This document shows positions 62,543 to 64,000 of a DNA stretch of 64,000 bases, one piece after another. Both the position numbers and the translations under genes were made by a program. Under the pieces are notes generated by a model. The model had not been told where the DNA came from and did no database searches. It saw nothing but the letters and a program-made list of their open reading frames with translations. The stretch is from JBCDJG01 sp038748065 (GTDB lineage: Bacteria; Pseudomonadota; Gammaproteobacteria; Pseudomonadales; Halieaceae), in the NCBI GenBank assembly GCA_038748065.1, contig JBCDJG010000024.1, positions 7,880 through 71,879 on the forward strand. The letters run 5' to 3'. The number at the start of each line of letters is the position of its first letter. Position 1 is the stretch's first letter.

Positions 62543-63526
62543 CTATCCATCCGCCGGGCTGATTACGCCCAAGGCGCCGCGGTTTAGAACGTGTGTGTAT
62601 ATCTCCGTTGTTGCCACATCCTCGTGTCCCAAAAGCTGCTGAATGGTGCGGATGTCGTAGCCCTGCTGTAGTAGCCGTGTAGCAAAACTGTGGCGAAAGG
62701 TATGCGACTTTACGGGTTTGTTTATGGTCGTTCTGGCGACAGCTGAAGCGATTTGCTTGCGCAGCGCCGTGTGGTGGACGTGGTGCCTGCGTTTGATACC
62801 GCTGCGCGGATCCCGCGATAGCCGAGAGGATGGAAACAGATATTGCCAGGCGAGCTGGCTAGCGGCGGATGGGTATTTGCGAGCCAGCGCATGAGGCATG
62901 TAAACCTCGCCGAAACCATCATTTAAATCCTGCTGATGCTGCAGCGAAACTTTAGCGACCTGCAGCTTCAGGCGCTCTTTAACCGACTCGGGTAGGAGGG
63001 TGGTGCGATCTTTGTCACCTTTGCCCTGCCGCACGGTGAGCGTATTCATATTGAAATCGACATCCTTGATTCGCAGGTTAAGACACTCCGCAAGCCTGAG
63101 CCCGCTACCGTACAGCAACTCGACCATGACTTTTGAAGTGCCGGAGAGCTCGGCGATCACGGCTTTACACTCTTCGTGGGTGAGCACCGTGGGCAGACGT
63201 TGGGTGGGTTTGGCGTAATGGAACTCTAGCGTCTCTGGTTCGCGTTCCAGAAATTTTACATACAGATAGATCAGGGCATTTAGCGCTGTGCGCTGCGTGG
63301 CTGGCGAAACATTGTTGTGCACTGCCAGGTGGTCTAGAAAGGCCTCGATCTCCGGTTTGCCCATCTGGCTTGGATGGCGCTTTCCATGGAAACTGATGAA
63401 ACGTTTAGCCCAGTGCAGGTAGGTGCGCTCGGTAGAATAGGCGTAGCCCCTGGCACGCAGATCCGCTCTTAACTGATCGACGAAACGCTTTGGCGACGCC
63501 GGCACGCCAACCGGGATATCGTCCAT
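62543..63526 (-). CDS. intI: Integron integrase (IntI-type tyrosine recombinase)
   Basis: A 327-residue tyrosine recombinase. The N-terminus has YAYSTERTYLHWAKRFISFH and GKRHPSQMG, typical of IntI. The core has LLYGSGLRLAE (catalytic Arg), GKGDKDR, HTFRHSFATRLL (HxxR), LLGHEDVATT and the catalytic Tyr in IYTHVLNRG. The IntI-specific extra region is visible as DPRSGIKRRHHVHHTALRKQI between boxes I and II. XerC/D lack this patch. IntI recombines attC cassettes into attI. ATG 63526 is preferred; a TTG at 63589 would add 21 residues. It points left, so an attI and cassettes are expected at its right. Confidence 0.93.
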   Translation of the reverse strand: MDDIPVGVPASPKRFVDQLRADLRARGYAYSTERTYLHWAKRFISFHGKRHPSQMGKPEIEAFLDHLAVHNNVSPATQRTALNALIYLYVKFLEREPETLEFHYAKPTQRLPTVLTHEECKAVIAELSGTSKVMVELLYGSGLRLAECLNLRIKDVDFNMNTLTVRQGKGDKDRTTLLPESVKERLKLQVAKVSLQHQQDLNDGFGEVYMPHALARKYPSAASQLAWQYLFPSSRLSRDPRSGIKRRHHVHHTALRKQIASAVARTTINKPVKSHTFRHSFATRLLQQGYDIRTIQQLLGHEDVATTEIYTHVLNRGALGVISPADG

Positions 63527-63606
63527 GATTGCCCCCGAAGCATTGAAAACTGGCTGCACATCTAACGCCTCAGTAAGAGGCAACGTCAATCCGTTGACCG
63601 TTTTTC

Positions 63607-63623
63607 ATGCGAATTGATCGCAT
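63607..63623. repeat. Palindrome ATGCGA-N5-TCGCAT
   Basis: A perfect six-base inverted repeat with a five-base spacer (ATTGA), 80 bases upstream of the intI start. It includes TGCGAAT, which recurs at 63690 and, inverted, at 63723. It could be an operator of the integrase gene or an integrase-binding element. Confidence 0.6.
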
Positions 63624-63689
63624 AAGGTGGAATCAAGAAAATTAAGCGACTGAATATGATGACCTTTTCACTCCACTACTCCGATAACA

Positions 63690-63729
63690 TGCGAATATTT
63701 CACGCCCTCGTCACACTGAAAGATTCGCA
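63690..63729. repeat. Long imperfect inverted repeat right of intI
   Basis: Arms TGCGAATATTTCA (63690-63702) and TGAAAGATTCGCA (63717-63729) pair in 12 of 13 positions around a 14-base spacer. CATGCGAAT (63688-63696) is also a direct repeat of 63606-63614. The site is not a canonical attC: no RYYYAAC and GTTRRRY flank it. Confidence 0.7.
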
Positions 63730-63768
63730 GTATGTCCGCTGGCTAAAGATGCCGCTTGGTGTAGGCTT

Positions 63769-63900
63769 ATGATTGAAAAGAAATTACCGGCCGAAAGAAA
63801 ATCGAAGAAAGTGTTCGCGAATCCCTCAGACGTTTTAGAATTTTTCGCTAGAAGTAGCTGTTATAAGGAATACGGGGAAAGACCGCGTTGTACCCCATGA
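63769..63900 (+). CDS. Putative 43-residue protein, possible first cassette ORF
   Basis: A short frame beginning MIEKKLPAERKSKKVFANPS, basic at the N-terminus, with ADVLEFF-type helical residues and two cysteines near the end (SSCYKEYG; PRCTP). No homologue recognised. The base composition is more AT-rich than the rest of the window. It overlaps the next ORF in an ATGA junction, which favours real translation. The ribosome site is weak. Confidence 0.4.
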   Translation: MIEKKLPAERKSKKVFANPSDVLEFFARSSCYKEYGERPRCTP

Positions 63901-64000
63901 ATCGGAGGAACCACAAGCAGCTGCTCGAATATGCTGAATTAAATACTTTGGTAATGGCTACAACCGACGTCGACCGTAAAAACATTTTCCTGTACCGTGA
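63897..64000 (+). CDS. Partial ORF at the right edge, possible cassette gene
   Basis: Thirty-four codons are visible (MNRRNHKQLLEYAELNTLVM at the start), continuing past the window end. It starts inside the stop region of the 43-residue ORF (ATGA overlap). No domain is recognisable from this fragment. Confidence 0.4.
   Translation, partial: MNRRNHKQLLEYAELNTLVMATTDVDRKNIFLYR

Larger units (their letters stand above)
63527..63768. other. Gap between integrase and first short ORF, candidate attI region
   Basis: An AT-richer, non-coding 242-base stretch. It holds two short hairpins (63567-63581 and 63585-63598), a palindrome (63607-63623) and a long inverted repeat (63690-63729). No canonical GTTRRRY core is seen on the plus strand. 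The motif occurs on the minus strand as GTTAGAT (63566-63560). Confidence 0.45.

Noticed and set aside
63560..63566. GTTAGAT on the minus strand as an attI/attC core
   Set aside because: A single seven-base degenerate motif in the intI leader, in the wrong orientation for cassettes to the right, with no partner site.
1..64000. tRNA, rRNA, CRISPR arrays, insertion sequences, origin
   Set aside because: None seen on reading both strands. No cloverleaf-like intergenic sequence, regular spaced repeats, transposase or DnaA-box cluster was found.

Overview
The window is a gene-dense, GC-rich piece of a gammaproteobacterial chromosome. Nearly every gene has a close functional counterpart in Pseudomonas, and several blocks keep Pseudomonas-like gene order (oxyR/recG, spoT-rpoZ-gmk-yicC-rph-crc-pyrE, argB-algC-coaBC-radC-rpmBG, ftsYEX-rpoH, yggS-proC-yggT-metXW-rdgB-hemW, pilTU, gshB-tonB-algH-ruvX). 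The blocks are joined in a different order, and Pseudomonas-type neighbours such as pilGHIJ are missing. A marine Cellvibrionales/Halieaceae-type bacterium is my best guess. This is inferred from gene content; no rRNA is present to test it.

Layout. 1-5824: the 3' part of ubiC, a rubredoxin-reductase fusion, recG-oxyR and an epimerase-like gene. 5821-11138: ridA, the spoT-rpoZ pair, gmk-yicC and rph. 11135-19677: crc, pyrE, a DUF4124 protein, slmA, argB, a long membrane-anchored algC, coaBC and radC. 19769-22766: rpmB-rpmG with a clear promoter and terminator, mutM, a small exported protein, coaD and rsmD. 22844-27812: ftsY-ftsE-ftsX, then rpoH behind a perfect CIRCE operator, a DUF423 protein and trmB. 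27825-32572: an accessory catabolic-looking cluster (zinc-free alcohol dehydrogenase-like reductase, crotonase, SDR, luciferase-like monooxygenase) divergent from a LysR regulator. 32615-39647: a tiny membrane protein, a lipoprotein, and the tightly overlapped leftward run yggS-proC-yggT-metX-metW-DUF4426-rdgB-hemW. 39714-44753: pilT-pilU facing ruvX-yqgE-tonB-gshB. 44908-50709: a less conserved stretch with an esterase, an ACR3 arsenite exporter, a DUF1214 protein, a tandem universal stress protein and a lipoprotein. 50737-55941: a methyl-cycle operon sahR-metK-ahcY-metF-rsmE. 56146-62427: tkt-epd-pgk-fba-hydrolase. 62543-64000: an integron-type integrase followed by an AT-richer stretch with repeats and two short ORFs running off the edge.

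How the parts work together. The methyl-cycle operon makes S-adenosylmethionine (MetK), recycles S-adenosylhomocysteine (AhcY) and supplies methyl-THF (MetF). It lies behind an ArsR/methyltransferase fusion of the SahR type, with a perfect 10-4-10 palindrome just upstream. The divergent tkt-epd-pgk-fba genes provide pentose/triose interconversion and erythrose-4-phosphate oxidation for PLP. The rpoH control region joins an HrcA-type repressor site with a possible sigma-E promoter. The right edge looks like the beginning of a chromosomal integron and is the most likely place for undescribed genes. I found no tRNA, rRNA, CRISPR array, insertion sequence or replication origin. No gene-free stretch exceeds 300 bases.
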